A stretch of 64,000 nucleotides of DNA, taken from Verticillium longisporum (Eukaryota; Ascomycota; Sordariomycetes; Glomerellales; Plectosphaerellaceae). The stretch is from positions 62,001 through 126,000 of the forward strand of contig JAETXT010000015.1 of NCBI GenBank assembly GCA_019188255.1, written 5' to 3'. Position 1 is the stretch's first letter, and every line of letters begins with the position of its first letter. The position numbers and the translations under genes were made by a program. Below, one piece after another: positions 45,045 through 55,966 of the stretch. The notes under the pieces were generated by a model. It did no database searches, was not told the DNA's origin, and worked only from the letters and a program-made list of their open reading frames with translations.

Positions 45045-47758
45045 AGAAAGGAACGAGGATTACGAGCATCGCGATCCTACGTTGCGCGAGGAGGACGAGG
45101 ACTACCATGCACCTGGCCCTGTCAAGCGCGGCGCACGGTTTCTGGGCCCGGGAAGAGGATGGATCATAGAGGTTCCTGCTGCCATAGACCTTTGTACGAT
45201 TACCACGGGCAGACGCGCTGCTCGTTCTGGCGGGCGGGGGAAGAATCGAGGAGCACGGTGCTCAGAAGCGTTGTTGAAATTACCAGTGCATCACTATCCA
45301 CATGACCGTTTGGGGGAAAGAGCTCGCCAGCAGCACACGATGGCCTTGTGGCAGGATGTCCCGTGGCAGAAGGTCTGCTTAGATGGCCGTTTTGCTTCTT
45401 CCAGAACCCAGAGTGTGAGCACGGCCCGGGATGCAACCTTATTGCGTAGGCCCAACCACGGGCGATGGGCCTGCTCTTTGAACGGCTGGGCGCCTACCAA
45501 AACATCTCGCATCGTGGCCCTCCCCTGGCTTCGCATCTTCACTCGACAGCCAGAAAGTCTAGCCTAACCCTTTCGTAGACGATCGTTACTGCTGTCGGAG
45601 AATGTGGCGCACCGACACCGCACCGCTCGTGGTCGCACCAAGCTCTCGGCGTAAATGTGATGTTACATCGCTGGTGTGTGCGTGGCGAGTATTTATTTCC
45701 TTTGGGCAGAACGGGCACATGGGGCTCACCATGTGTTGTCAGGTGGCGGTTCGTAGGCATGGCAAGGTCGAGACCATGACGTTGATATCGCCCGTCCGGG
45801 ACGTACTGCCGTACCGCCTGAGTCGGGTTTCTGGAGCAGTACGGTTCGATCGTGACGGAATACAGTGGAAGTCGCGTGGAGCTGGCTGTGAATAACTATG
45901 CAGAATGGCCCTCTATTGCACGGCGGCAAATCGGGTAAACACTCTATTTCATTGACTCGACTTGCTTGATTCTATTGTTAGGAAAATTCCCGACAACCGA
46001 AGCTGAAATGACGGGCAGATGATTCTCACAGACAAATTGAAATTTCACCAATGCTGATGATCTTCCCCATGGTCGTCCTCCTCAGCCACAGCCCATCAAC
46101 AGGAGAGCAGCGCCACAATCACACTGCGTCCACTGACGACGGTCAAGAGGCCGACGATCTCATGGCCCATGGATGCCAAGGCGGTTGGGGTGTGGCTACC
46201 CGGCAAATATGATGCAGGGGGGGCATAATCCCAAAGCAGGTTCTCTTTCGGACTGTCAACCTCTGGTTTGGGGTATGTTGCAGTCATGACGGTTTGGAGG
46301 CAGCCAGGGGTACCTGAAAGTGCGGCTCTCTGAGAGTGCAGACGCAGGGACACTAGATGTTCATTCTATCATTGACTCTTGTCATCCCTCAGAGATTGAA
46401 AAAAATCGGAAGAGATTCTCCCTCTTGGCGTACAATCGCAAATATGTCCTGAAGCAGCTGCTGGGCAGCCATCAGCGTGAACAGACACCCGTCACCTCGC
46501 AGTAGGCTATTCCTGACGTGACAGCTGCTCGGATTCGTCTGTCTCACTGCCACATGTTTCCCACGATATGGCTCAACGCCGGGCCTTTCGAGGGTGCGAT
46601 TCCTCGATTTGGATGCCGATCTTCACCGGGAAAGTGGTTCTTTCAATGTACGGTCCGCCGCCACCTCTGGACGGCGGTGTGGCTAATGATAACGGTGACA
46701 GCACAGCGTTGTATCAAGCATATCCACCTTCGTCACCCAATTTTACCTGTTTTATGCTGTGCGACTTTCCTCAAGCATCATCGAGGCCACCACCAAGAAA
46801 CACTGCCGGAGAACTTTCAGCTCGAGGTGTCCGTCTGCCACTCCGTATTCAGGAACGATCATCAGCAGCTCGATGGTTCTGGCCAATGCGACCCTGCGGC
46901 AGGGGTGCCTGCACTGGTTGGCTTCCCCGGGTTCAGGGGAATGAGACGCTTGTGCTTTTCATCCTACCGTTTTCCTTCAACCAGGAACGGCGCCCCCTTG
47001 CCCCTCTCTCCTATCGGGAATACCGCGTGCTAAGACGCCCTAAGAGATGGGGGCAGACGTAATGCCGAGCGGCTCAATGTTGCCATCTCAAGTTTAATGG
47101 ATTGGCCAATGGAATCTCTGCTTGGATAGTATGCTTCCTCTTCCTGCAGCCCCCTTTTCTTCACTATTGTGCTCGTCACCAACTCCGTTTGACCGGTATT
47201 CCTAGGTTCGTAGCAAGTTGCGGGCCAAGGACGCGATATTATTTGACTTCAGAAAAGCCACAAGTGGCAAAGAGGCCGCCAAGTGCCCGTACCATGTAAC
47301 CCGAACCATCGTAAGCCTCGTAAGAGAGGCAGTCTTTGCCGTGTCATGACTCTCGGCGGACCAGGCAAGGCAGGCATGTTGCTGAGTGTTTTCAGGGGTT
47401 GAGGAGATCGTCGGACTACGTCGTCATGTCCTTGGGAAGAGGGTATAACTGGGTCTCTTAAGAGTTCGGTCTATCGCGATGTTACCCTGGGCCCTGTTGA
47501 GATGTTGCGACTGGTGTTGAGAAAACTGCTTAGGACTACTCACTGGCTAGGCATGCGAGCTAAATGGTCTCCTCCGTCATCAAGACGACAGGATGAGGAG
47601 GCAGCTCTGATTGTGTATAAAAGGAGGCCATATCCTCCGATTCTTAATACAGTTTCTTCTCATCATCAGCTCATCCTCAAACGCCCTTCAACATCAAACT
47701 ACTTGACACTTCAACCACCATAAAACCTACCTTGCCCTTGCCAATATCTACCATCAAA
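45045..47758. other. 2.7-kb gap between the rpt5-like gene and the hydrophobin
   Basis: No supported gene. Short frames on both strands have no motif. The last 150 bases carry the hydrophobin TATA box and a CT/CA-rich leader. Long upstream regions are usual for tightly regulated hydrophobin genes. Confidence 0.5.
47616..47623 (+). promoter_or_regulatory. TATA box of the hydrophobin gene
   Basis: TATAAAAG lies 143 bp upstream of the hydrophobin ATG and is followed by a pyrimidine-rich, CATCA-containing leader. A canonical TATA box fits a highly expressed, developmentally regulated gene. Confidence 0.7.
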
Positions 47759-48111
47759 ATGCAGTTCTTCACCGTCACCACTGCTCTCTTTGCCTCGCTC
47801 GCCCTCGCGGCCCCCGTCGTGGAGGACCGCCAAGTCTACATCCCCTGCAGCGGCCTGTACGGCAGCCCTCAGTGCTGCGCGACCGATGTCCTCGGCGTCG
47901 CCAACCTCGACTGCGGCGAGCCCCCCGCGGTCCCGACCAACGCCTCCGAGTTCCAAGCCACATGCGCGACCATCGGACAGCGTGCGCGCTGCTGCGTGCT
48001 TCCCATTGTACGTGCTCTTCTGCTGGTGCTGACTGAATCTGTTACTGATGGTTGTTTCTTTAGCTTGACCAGGGTGTCCTCTGCAACAACCCCGCGGGCG
48101 TTGACGAGTAA
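47759..48111 (+). CDS. Class II hydrophobin
   Basis: Small secreted amphipathic protein that coats aerial hyphae and spores. Exons 47759-48007 and 48064-48111, intron 56 bp with a GTACGT donor; 98 residues. The signal peptide MQFFTVTTALFASLALAAP is followed by a short pro-like VVEDRQ. Eight Cys follow the hydrophobin order C..CC..C..C..CC..C (IPCSG, SPQCCATDVLG, LDCGEPP, ATCATIG, ARCCVLPI, VLCNNP). The closely spaced short loops and the C..PP.VPT segment are class II. Start chosen at the ATG giving a proper signal peptide, not the in-frame codon at 47732. Confidence 0.95.
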
Positions 48112-49272
48112 ATGATGGTGGTTGGAGATGGAAATGGCAGATGTGGTTTGATTTGTATGATTATGAGGCTGTATTGAGAATCGGACATGAAAACCTGCGA
48201 TCTGACTGGGATAAGAATCGATAAATTCATTTGTGAGGACCACTATTGTTAAATGCTGATGACCTCTTGAGCTTCAAAGCTACCCGACATGTGTGCGCTT
48301 TCCCATGTGACTAGCCAGGCCTGCTGCATAGTGCAAGGTTATCGGTCGACGGCTACCCAAACGAATGGTAATCAGCACCATTACTGCAGCTGCGTCGATG
48401 AGAGATGAAAACCCCTGGGTTGACAGGATTTCTGGTAGTCAAACCGTTGAAAGCAGCATCTGACCTCTATATAACGCTATATGGACTAATAGAATATCAC
48501 ATGCAACTAGTGGGCCCTCTCCTAACCGCAAACAGGCCAGATGACATCACCGGAGCATAAGCTCCCAACCACTGGGGCCTCGACGTCATGTCACAGCGCA
48601 AGCTCTTGAGGAGCTCTCTGAGTGGCTGTCGAGCTCCTGTCATCGCGATTCGAGCTGATCATCGCGACATGTGGCACGAATTCTGGTGTGCTGGGACACG
48701 CTGGGACACCCCGTTGTTGGGGGGATTCTGGACATTTCTGATTGTGCTCCGGGTCGATTACGGGCTGGACCACCCAGCGTCGCCTCTGTAGACGGGAGAC
48801 AGGCTGCCTAGTCGTGAGACATGGTCCCAAAGGCCCAAAGGCCCAGAGGCCCCAAGGGTGACGGCATTCACCAGTCACATCATCAGCCACAGCAAGTTCC
48901 TCCCACTTGTTCCTCTTTCCCCACGAGCTCTCGCCTGCCGCCTACCGCCTGCCGCCTGCCTATGAAGTGTGTAATGGTCCTGCCCGCCATTCTGGCCCGC
49001 CACAACAAAGCAACGAACCTGTGACGTGATTGATTCGTCTACCTCCCATCAGTCCAAGCGTCCCACCGTGCCTCTCCCCTCCTCCCCTCACAAAGCCTGG
49101 GAGACATCTTCTTCACCAACAAAACCAACGCACCTCCCACTTGGCGAAACCTTTTCTGCCTGCCCCCCTCTCCTACATCATCCATACCTCTAGCTACTTG
49201 GCCTTTTGACCAAGCACCCCGAAACGTATCACCGCTGCACCTGTTCAACGAAAGGTCACAAACTTCGCAGTC
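48112..49272. other. Intergenic between the hydrophobin and Ish1-domain genes
   Basis: About 1.2 kb with no supported gene. A short imperfect repeat of CCCAAAGG/CCCAGAGG lies at 48827-48860, and a GCCTGCCGCCTACCGCC-type repeat near 48935-48960. The C/T-rich 49060-49190 stretch is probably the promoter of the next gene. Confidence 0.5.
48827..48860. repeat. Short tandem CCCAAAGG-type repeat
   Basis: Successive words CCCAAAGG, CCCAAAGG, CCCAGAGG and CCCCAAGG make a degenerate 8-9 bp tandem array, similar in type to the array at 37236-37271. Confidence 0.75.
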
Positions 49273-51182
49273 ATGCGTTTTCTCTCGACCGTCTTGACGG
49301 CGGCTCTGGCCACCCAGGGCGTCGTCGCCAGCTCGTGGTTCTCCAAGGCCGGTGAGTGAATTGGTTAGGCAAGAGGCAACGAATGAGCCATACTGACAGT
49401 CGCAAGCTTACAACAAGTGGCATGAGACGGAGCTTGAGCGCTGGCTATCCGACCACGACGTCCCGTACCCCACACCTGCGGACCGCAAGGATCTCGAGAA
49501 GCTCATCCAGGATAACTGGGAGAACTACGCCGTCAAGCCCTACAACTCGTGGGATGCTGACAGCCTCCAAAGCTACCTCAAGGCCAAGGGCGTCGAGACT
49601 CAGAAGGGCGCCGAGGCCACCAAGGACTCCCTCATCAACCAGGTCCAGTCCTCCTGGTACGAGACGGGCGACCAGGCCCAAACCGCCTGGACCAACGTCA
49701 AGGACTGGATCTTCGACACCTGGACCGACAGCGAGCTGAAGGAATTTGCCGACAAACACGGCATTCCTGGTGAGTTCTGTGGCGGCTGCTTCAATGACGT
49801 AATTTTTGTGTGACACGCTCTGACGTGCGTACCGCAGTCCCCCAACCCCGCAAGCGTGACAGCCTTCTCCAGAAGGTCCGCTCCAGCTACGAGACAGTCG
49901 CTGAGAAGGCCAATGGTGCCGCTGCCTACCCCGGCAACTGGCTGTACGAGACCTGGTCTGGTATGTATTTTGTCCACCTTCCCCCATGAATTCATGCTGA
50001 CCAGCTTTCCAGAGTCTGACCTGAAGGAGTGGCTCGACACTCACGGTTTCCCCGCTCCCCAGCCCTCCAACGTAAGCCCGTTCCGAGATAAATGTCTACA
50101 GAACACCACTGACTCTTTGTGTAGCGTGACCGTCTCATTGCCTCTGTCCGCCGCAACTCCCGTCTCGCCGGCCTCAAGCTCCAGGATCAGGCCGCCAGTG
50201 CCACCGCCAGCGCCCAGAAGACCTACGCCACTCTGACTGACCAAATCATTGACGCCTGGAGCGAGTCTCAGCTCAAAGAGTTTGCCGACAAGAACGGCAT
50301 CAGCGGTATGTGTTGCCGCATCGATACACGAGCATCGGGTAACTAACAGTGACAGTCCCCCAAGGTTCCAAGGTCAACGAGCTTCGCGCCCGGGTCCGCA
50401 GGACCCGTGCCGCCTCCCCCACCGCCAACATCTCCGGAAAGGCCGCCAGCGCCTACGGTGCCGCCACGTCCAGCGCCGGCAACCAGTACGCTCAGGCTAC
50501 CGACTCGGCTTCGGCTGCTGCTCAGGAGGCTTTTGGTGAGGCCGTTAACTTCTGGTCCGAGAGCCGTCTCAAGGGCTACCTCGACGCTCGCGGCATTCCA
50601 GTTCCCCAGGGCTCCAAGACTGATGAGCTCCGCGCTCTTGTCCGCAAGAACTCGCACAAGGCTGCCACTGGCTGGAGCGCCTGGACCTACGACGACTTCT
50701 CGCTTGACAACCTGAAGTCGTACCTCGCCAAGAACGGTGACGCTGCTTCCAAGAAACTCGCCGAGAAGAAGGACGTGACCCGTGACGAGCTCGTCAACGC
50801 TGCGCAGTCTGGCTACGCCTCTGCTTCTGCTGCCGGCGGCGATACGTACGCCTCCGTCACCAGCTACTTTGCCCAAGCTACCGGCTTTGCCAAGGGCACC
50901 GTCTTTGACACCTGGAGCGAGAGCGAGCTCAAGAGCTACCTCGACAGCTATGGCATCCCCGTTCCTCAGACCTCCACTGTTGACGAGCTTCGTGCCGCCG
51001 CCCGCAAGAACTACAACTACTTCAAGCACGGCACCTCGTCGCCTTCGGAGACCATCTTCGCTAAGATTGGAGACTCTGTCCGCGACACCTTTGCCTGGTT
51101 TGCCCATCAGGTCGGCATTGGCGCCGATGCCGCCGAGAAGAAGGCTTTCGAGGCTGAGAAGAAGGCCAAGGCCGAGCTGTAA
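49273..51182 (+). CDS. Secretory-pathway protein with eight Ish1 repeats (Msc1/Ish1-like)
   Basis: Six exons: 49273-49351, 49407-49769, 49838-49960, 50013-50071, 50125-50305 and 50356-51182; introns 50-68 bp. Length 543. The signal peptide MRFLSTVLTAALATQGVVAS precedes eight tandem Ish1 units of about 36 residues with the core W(S/T)(E/D)S.L..(F/Y)(A/L)...GI.VPQ....(D/E).L...VR. The clearest are FDTWTDSELKEFADKHGIPVP and FDTWSESELKSYLDSYGIPVP. The seventh has a longer insert. Linkers are Ala/Ser-rich, and a C-terminal helix (AAEKKAFEAEKKAKAEL) ends the protein. Ish1 and Bis1 of S. pombe are stress-induced nuclear-envelope proteins, and yeast Msc1 is ER/nuclear-envelope linked. The same location here is inferred. 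Several introns interrupt repeat units at like positions (before VPQ or within the WSES core), suggesting exon duplication. Confidence 0.88.
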
Positions 51183-51664
51183 GCAGCTCATCTTATTATG
51201 CGACCAGCACTTCGTGGCGACCCACGAAGTTGGCGGTCCAGATGTGTGCCCCTCTCTACTTCATGGATTCACGAAGAATGACCAAAGTTGGCTTTCCGTT
51301 TGCTCTTTCAATTACACCCCGCGTTGCGAAATGGTTTCTTGACATGAATGATTCAGGGTTTTCGTCCTGCTTCGGCACGAGGTAGGGGATGTGGCATAAG
51401 GTGGTGTAGCCCACGTCGGCGCCCCCTTTTTTGCTTTACGGACAATCAGCGGCGAGTGTACAGTAGCGTTCGAGGACACTAGGTCCCTAATTGACATTAT
51501 GATCACAACTGGTTCCTCTGTGACGGCGCATGACGTGAGCATTAAATACAAGGCATCCGTGTTGCAATCATTCTGCTATGCTATTTTGGCTACGTACCTT
51601 GCCACAGCCAAGTAATCAAGGCCAAGAAGAGGCTAAGCTACTGCTACAGAAGCAAACTATTTTT
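51183..51664. other. Convergent intergenic region with a strong hairpin
   Basis: About 480 bp of 3' UTRs from the Ish1-domain and MYND genes. A perfect inverted repeat lies about 28 bp after the Ish1-gene stop (listed separately). Confidence 0.5.
51203..51239. other. Inverted repeat (hairpin) just past the Ish1-gene stop
   Basis: ACTTCGTGG (51210-51218) and CCACGAAGT (51223-51231) pair over 9 bp around a CGAC loop. GACC (51203-51206) and GGTC (51236-51239) extend the stem beyond a small internal loop. It could be a structured 3' UTR element; function unknown. Confidence 0.7.
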
Positions 51665-54057
51665 CTACTCGTTGGCCGCTGTCTCGTCCTTTGCGGCGGC
51701 CTTCTTGGCCTTCTTCTTTTCTCTCTTCTTCTTGTTCTTCTTGGCCCGTCGGGCCGCATCGGCACTGTCGATGCTCTGCTCATCAATGTCGTCCTCCTTG
51801 GCATCTCCGGCAGCCTGAATTTTGGCAGGACGAGTCTTGCTGGTGGAACCGGTCTTCGTGGCGCTAGGACCGGCTCGAAGCATGTCTGCGGCCTCGCTAT
51901 TGTGGAGAGCCCCTTTTCTGATCTCGTCATCGACAAGCTTCCTAAGGTCGGCCTCGGGCACGGTGCCGTCTCTGATGAGGTGCGTCTCGACAATGGCACG
52001 AGTATGCTCGAGGGTCATGCCCTCGCCAATGTCAAAGTACTTGGTCATGTTGCCGATGAGGTCCTCGTAATCAAACGGCTTGATCTCGGGCTTGGAGAGA
52101 CACATCTTGTTATGATGATCGGCACGGGCCTTGACACGTTTGATCCAGCGGCAGACGCCGTAGCGATTGAGGGCGCCGGGGGACTGGTCGGCGAAGAGGA
52201 TCGTTTCGAGCTCGGAAAAGTCCTCGGCCCACTGCTCGGGAGTGAGCCAGATGGGGTTGAAGAAGGAGACCTCGACCTGGTTGTTGGTGACGCCGACGCC
52301 GTACTCCGGGCCGTAGCTGTTGTGCTGGTAGTAGAGAAACTGGCGATGGGTGGCCGACTGGCGGATCTTCTGGGCGCCCTCCAAGGCGGCCTTTTCAAAG
52401 ACGTCGAGGAAGGCCTTGCTGAGCTTCTTCCACTCGCTGACGTCTTTGACGCGCGACATCTCAAAGTGGACCGTGAGCTTGGTCGTGTCATTTATGAACT
52501 TGATGATGGCGTTGTGGATGTAGTGGCCGAGATTGTAGCGGGCGCGGCGGCGGCCCTTCTCCTCCCAGGGGCACCAGTGCTCGGGCGCCTCCTTGAAGGC
52601 TCGGGCGATGAAGCTCGAGGCGACGCGGGTCCGGAAGTAGGCGTCAAAGGGGAGGACGTACTCCTTCCAGCCGTACTTGGCGCAGTGGAGGTCGATGATC
52701 CACTCCTTGCCCTTGTCGTTGTAGCCCGTGGGCTTCAGCTTGCAGAAGAGGACCGGGTGAGGCCAGAACATGGGGTTCTTGCCCTTGGCGGCTTGGATGG
52801 TGCCGTTCTCCTTGTGGTAGTCGGTTCCGAGGTGGAGCACGGTGCCGGCGTTGCGGGCGTAGACGTACATCTCGACGACCTGGGAGCAGTGCGCTGCGTC
52901 TGTGAGCTTGAAGTCGACTCGGGCACAGAGGACAAACAACGTACCGTGGAGAGTGTCAATGATGATGCCGTGGAGATGTCTGAGGTAGTCATCGCCCGCA
53001 TCCTGCGCGAGACGGGCAGCCCAGGCAGGGCTGTCATCGATTGCGTCGAGGTACTTCTGCGGGAAGACGCTTCCGCCGGTCCAGACCTCCTCGCAGCAAG
53101 CGTCGGGCGAGCTGATACGGGTCGGGCCGGTGCTGTCGAGAGGACCGCCGGGCTTCAAGGCGGTGCTCTCAAAATCGGGATAGTCTCGAATGTGCACCGA
53201 CGAGATGCCGCTGTACGAGGCCTTCATGAACATGTCAGCCATGTTGCGGAGGAGGAAGGCGCTCCGGAGAAAGCCACAGCGCTGACGGCACGCATAGTAG
53301 TGGTTGTCCTTCCAGTCCTTCCTGGAGCAGGTACAGTCGCAATACTGCTGGGTAACGTTGGGCAGCTCGTCGACGTAGCAGCCGCTGCACTTGACGATGC
53401 GCGGGGCGGGCCCGCGGACGGGCTGCTCTTCAAAGGGCTTGGCGCCGCAAAAGGCACAAACGCCGCGGTGAGAGGTCAGTTCAATGTCCATCGAGTCCTT
53501 GGCGAAACGACGGTCCGGGATCGGGGCGACGTGGTCGGCGCGACCGGCGGCGATCCAGGCACAGTAGGCGATCCACTTGACCTTGTTGCTGATGGGTGCG
53601 TTGCCAGCAGCGCCCTGGTTGGATTTGCCAACCTGAGGAGTCTGGTCGCGCAGCTGCGCCAGGCCCTGCATGAAGGCGTTGCGAATGGTGTTGTTGTTCT
53701 GCTCGTAGACGGCAAAGGCAGAGCGGGCAACCTGCCAAAGGGGCACGACGATCATGGGATCAAAAGTGTGCAAGAGGTTTCTGAGGTCCGAGTTGGCAAA
53801 CGGCCAGACGGCATGAGCAAACCTGCGGTCGTACTCCATGGCAGACATGTCGCTGTCACGGCCAACGGAGGAAACGCCAGAGTCGTCGATCAAGAAGGGA
53901 GGGAGGCCGCTGAAGAGAGACTCAACAGGGACCCCGGGGCAGTCGTCGAGGTTGACATTGCGGGGAACTCCTTGGGGATGTTTTCCTGCCAGGTGTAGTA
54001 GTCGAGGCCGATGACGGCGCGTCGCTCGTCTGGGTTGAGAGCCAGGGGCTTCTCCAT
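51665..54057 (-). CDS. Large MYND-finger protein, unknown function (one frame break)
   Basis: Exons 52945-54057 and 51665-52893; the 51-bp intron has a GTACGT donor and keeps the frame open. The start at 54057 (MEKPLALNPDERRAVIGLDYYTWQEN) is followed by a frame break near 53965, where one C added to CCCC joins KEFP to NVNLDDCPG. About 780 residues. A MYND-like zinc cluster near residues 200-250 has C..C (CAFCG), CSGC, YCDCTCSRKDW and HYYACRQRC. The middle (YARNAGTVLHLGTDYH, GYNDKGKEWIIDLHCAKYGWKEY, SSFIARAFKEAPEHWCPWEEKG) is a conserved-looking globular region I cannot name. The C-terminus is Lys-rich (ARRAKKNKKKREKKKAKKA), likely nuclear or RNA-associated. MYND domains usually bind proline-rich partners. 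Confidence 0.78.
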
Positions 54058-55236
54058 TTCGTCAGCAGACTCTTCAAACCAAGACAAACAGAAACGAAGG
54101 AGCGATGAGAGGCCCAAGTCAGGAGAGGACAAGCTGTAGAACGAGGCTTCTTGATGGTGATCCTAGTGCAGGAAGGAGCCCGGCTCAAGAATAGAGCAGA
54201 AGAACAACAGAGAGTCATTGAAAAGCAGAAAAAGAAGGAGATATAGAGGAAACCAGATAGGCAGCGCTTCAATTACGGGAATCTGCGGAGACTTGAGTGT
54301 CGACGCGGCGATGAGGCACTCCAGGTAGCGACGATGCCTTCATGGCGTGCATCGTGGCGTGCGTCGTCCAGCGGAAACAGGAAAGCACTCAACGTACCGT
54401 TTCTTTGCCGCTGCAAATGTTTGGCATGTCTCTTCTTAGATATAGTCGACGAGGCGTAACCCCGTCCTGGGATTCTCGCACCTTGGCCATGGTGACGATA
54501 CAGGTGTGGCGTTGAGGATATCTGGATAAAGGGGAAATAGGTTGTTGCAGGAATTCAAGGGTTTTACGCGACTAAGGGGAATTGGCGAATACAGAAGGAG
54601 TCAACAATGGCAAGCGCCCTGACTTTCAAGACTAAAGGAAGGAACGCGGTTCTCTGCCAGACTGCAAAGAGTCACTCAAGTCCGAGGTTCTGCCTTCACA
54701 GTTTGCGCAGATGTTCATTCAGTCTCCAACCATGAAGAAATATGTATCGAATATTCTCATAGCTACGTTTACTGGGAGATGCTTAGCTTGCCCTAGGTCA
54801 CGCATGGCCAAACAAATACATCAAAAAATGACATTGCAGTGAGAGTTATGTCCATTATTGTCACGGGAGCCTCAACACGTCTTTCAAGCATCCGAGAGAG
54901 ATTCCACAGGACAGACCTAAAGGTCTTGGCTAACAAGGCATTCCATGCGACAAAAAGACTCAAAGATCTGGCAGGCAATCGTCATCTCCCAGCTTTGCAC
55001 CCCATTCCACCGAGTGTTGCTGCTCAACAAGGACCCTGATCCACCATAGAGGCCATCAGCTCGTACGATATTCCTTCCGGGACTGGCGCCAGGACGCTGG
55101 CCTTTCAAATGTCAAAAAGACGCACAGTCAGCATCTGGATGAAATCAAGCCACTCAACCAAAGGGTCGTCGGGGTACTCCGATAGGAGAGAATCCTCAGC
55201 CATACGATGTGAGGGAGTCACACTCTGAGCATCTTC
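54058..55236. other. Gap between the MYND gene and the 55-kb orphan gene
   Basis: About 1.2 kb, upstream of the MYND gene and downstream of the next minus-strand gene. No supported gene or repeat. The AT content is higher than in the coding stretches. Confidence 0.45.
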
Positions 55237-55966
55237 CTAAGTGCCCGAGACCTCGACCCAGCCGTCTTCTGTATGAACTGCTGCGTCAGTATCCATGCGA
55301 ATAATATGGAGAACCACAGCTGTGTGAAAAAAGACTTACCGCCGTCGAGAGTCCTCACGTGTTTCGTGTGTGCGGGCTGAAAAGGGTTCTGGTGTTGTGT
55401 CGGCGAAATCTGCCGGCGAGCATGATGAAATAAAGCACTTGCACCAGCTGCAGAGCCTACGGCAGCCCGACTTATGCCGGTGCCGAGGGCTGAACCCACG
55501 CACGATATAGCTCTGCAGGCATTCTCGTTTATAGACCTCTGCATCAGATGTCTTGGGGTTTCCAAGTGGCAATCTCGCGTTGCCGACGGACGCGTTCCTC
55601 AACTTCCGCGGCTGTCGGGTAAGTATAGGCTGACCGCCTCCTCTGTGATTCCTTTGACTGGGCGCTTGGGAGGATCTGTTCCTTTTGGGGGTCTCGCTGT
55701 TGATGAATGCAGTCTTGTTTTGCGGTGCGTTCTCTTGAAGGCGCGTTCGATATGATCCTGCTTTCGCCGTCGACATCGATATTGGGAACGCGTCGAACTG
55801 TATTTTGTTGGTCGGAAATCTGCTGGAGAGGGGACATGGTGGGTGAGAACATGAAAGTCATTTCATTCTCAATGACGTCGAGCGACAGAAGAGAGAGGCT
55901 ATCCTCGTTCTCATCCTCGTATTTGAAAGACGCGTGAGCATTCAATTTGGAAGTATGGCGGTCCAT
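55237..55966 (-). CDS. Predicted protein with a short hydrophobic Gly/Ala segment, unknown function (one frame break)
   Basis: Not recognised. Exons 55340-55966 and 55237-55268; the 71-bp intron has a GTAAGT donor and a TACAG acceptor and leads to a short end DGEDGWVEVSGT. The start (MDRHTSKLNAHASFKYEDENED) is followed by a polar, charged region and TYPTAAEVEERVRRQREIATW. The frame then breaks near 55567, and one G added to GG joins ETPRHLMQRSINENACRAI. A weakly hydrophobic segment (ISCVGSALGTGISRAAVGSAAGASALF) could be a membrane-associated helix. Restored length about 219. Support comes from the good splice sites and the sensible C-terminus; the frame break lowers certainty. Confidence 0.5.

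Noticed and set aside
45045..45567. Extension of the Rpt5-like frame past its end
   Set aside because: An intron at 44971-45023 gives the expected VNFYA end; the read-through tail has no family similarity.
51578..53998. 806-codon open frame on the plus strand
   Set aside because: It lies wholly opposite the MYND gene, which has zinc-finger motifs, a spliced intron and a sensible start. The plus frame is Val/Leu/Gly/Asp-rich as expected for the complement of a GC-biased gene and has no domain.
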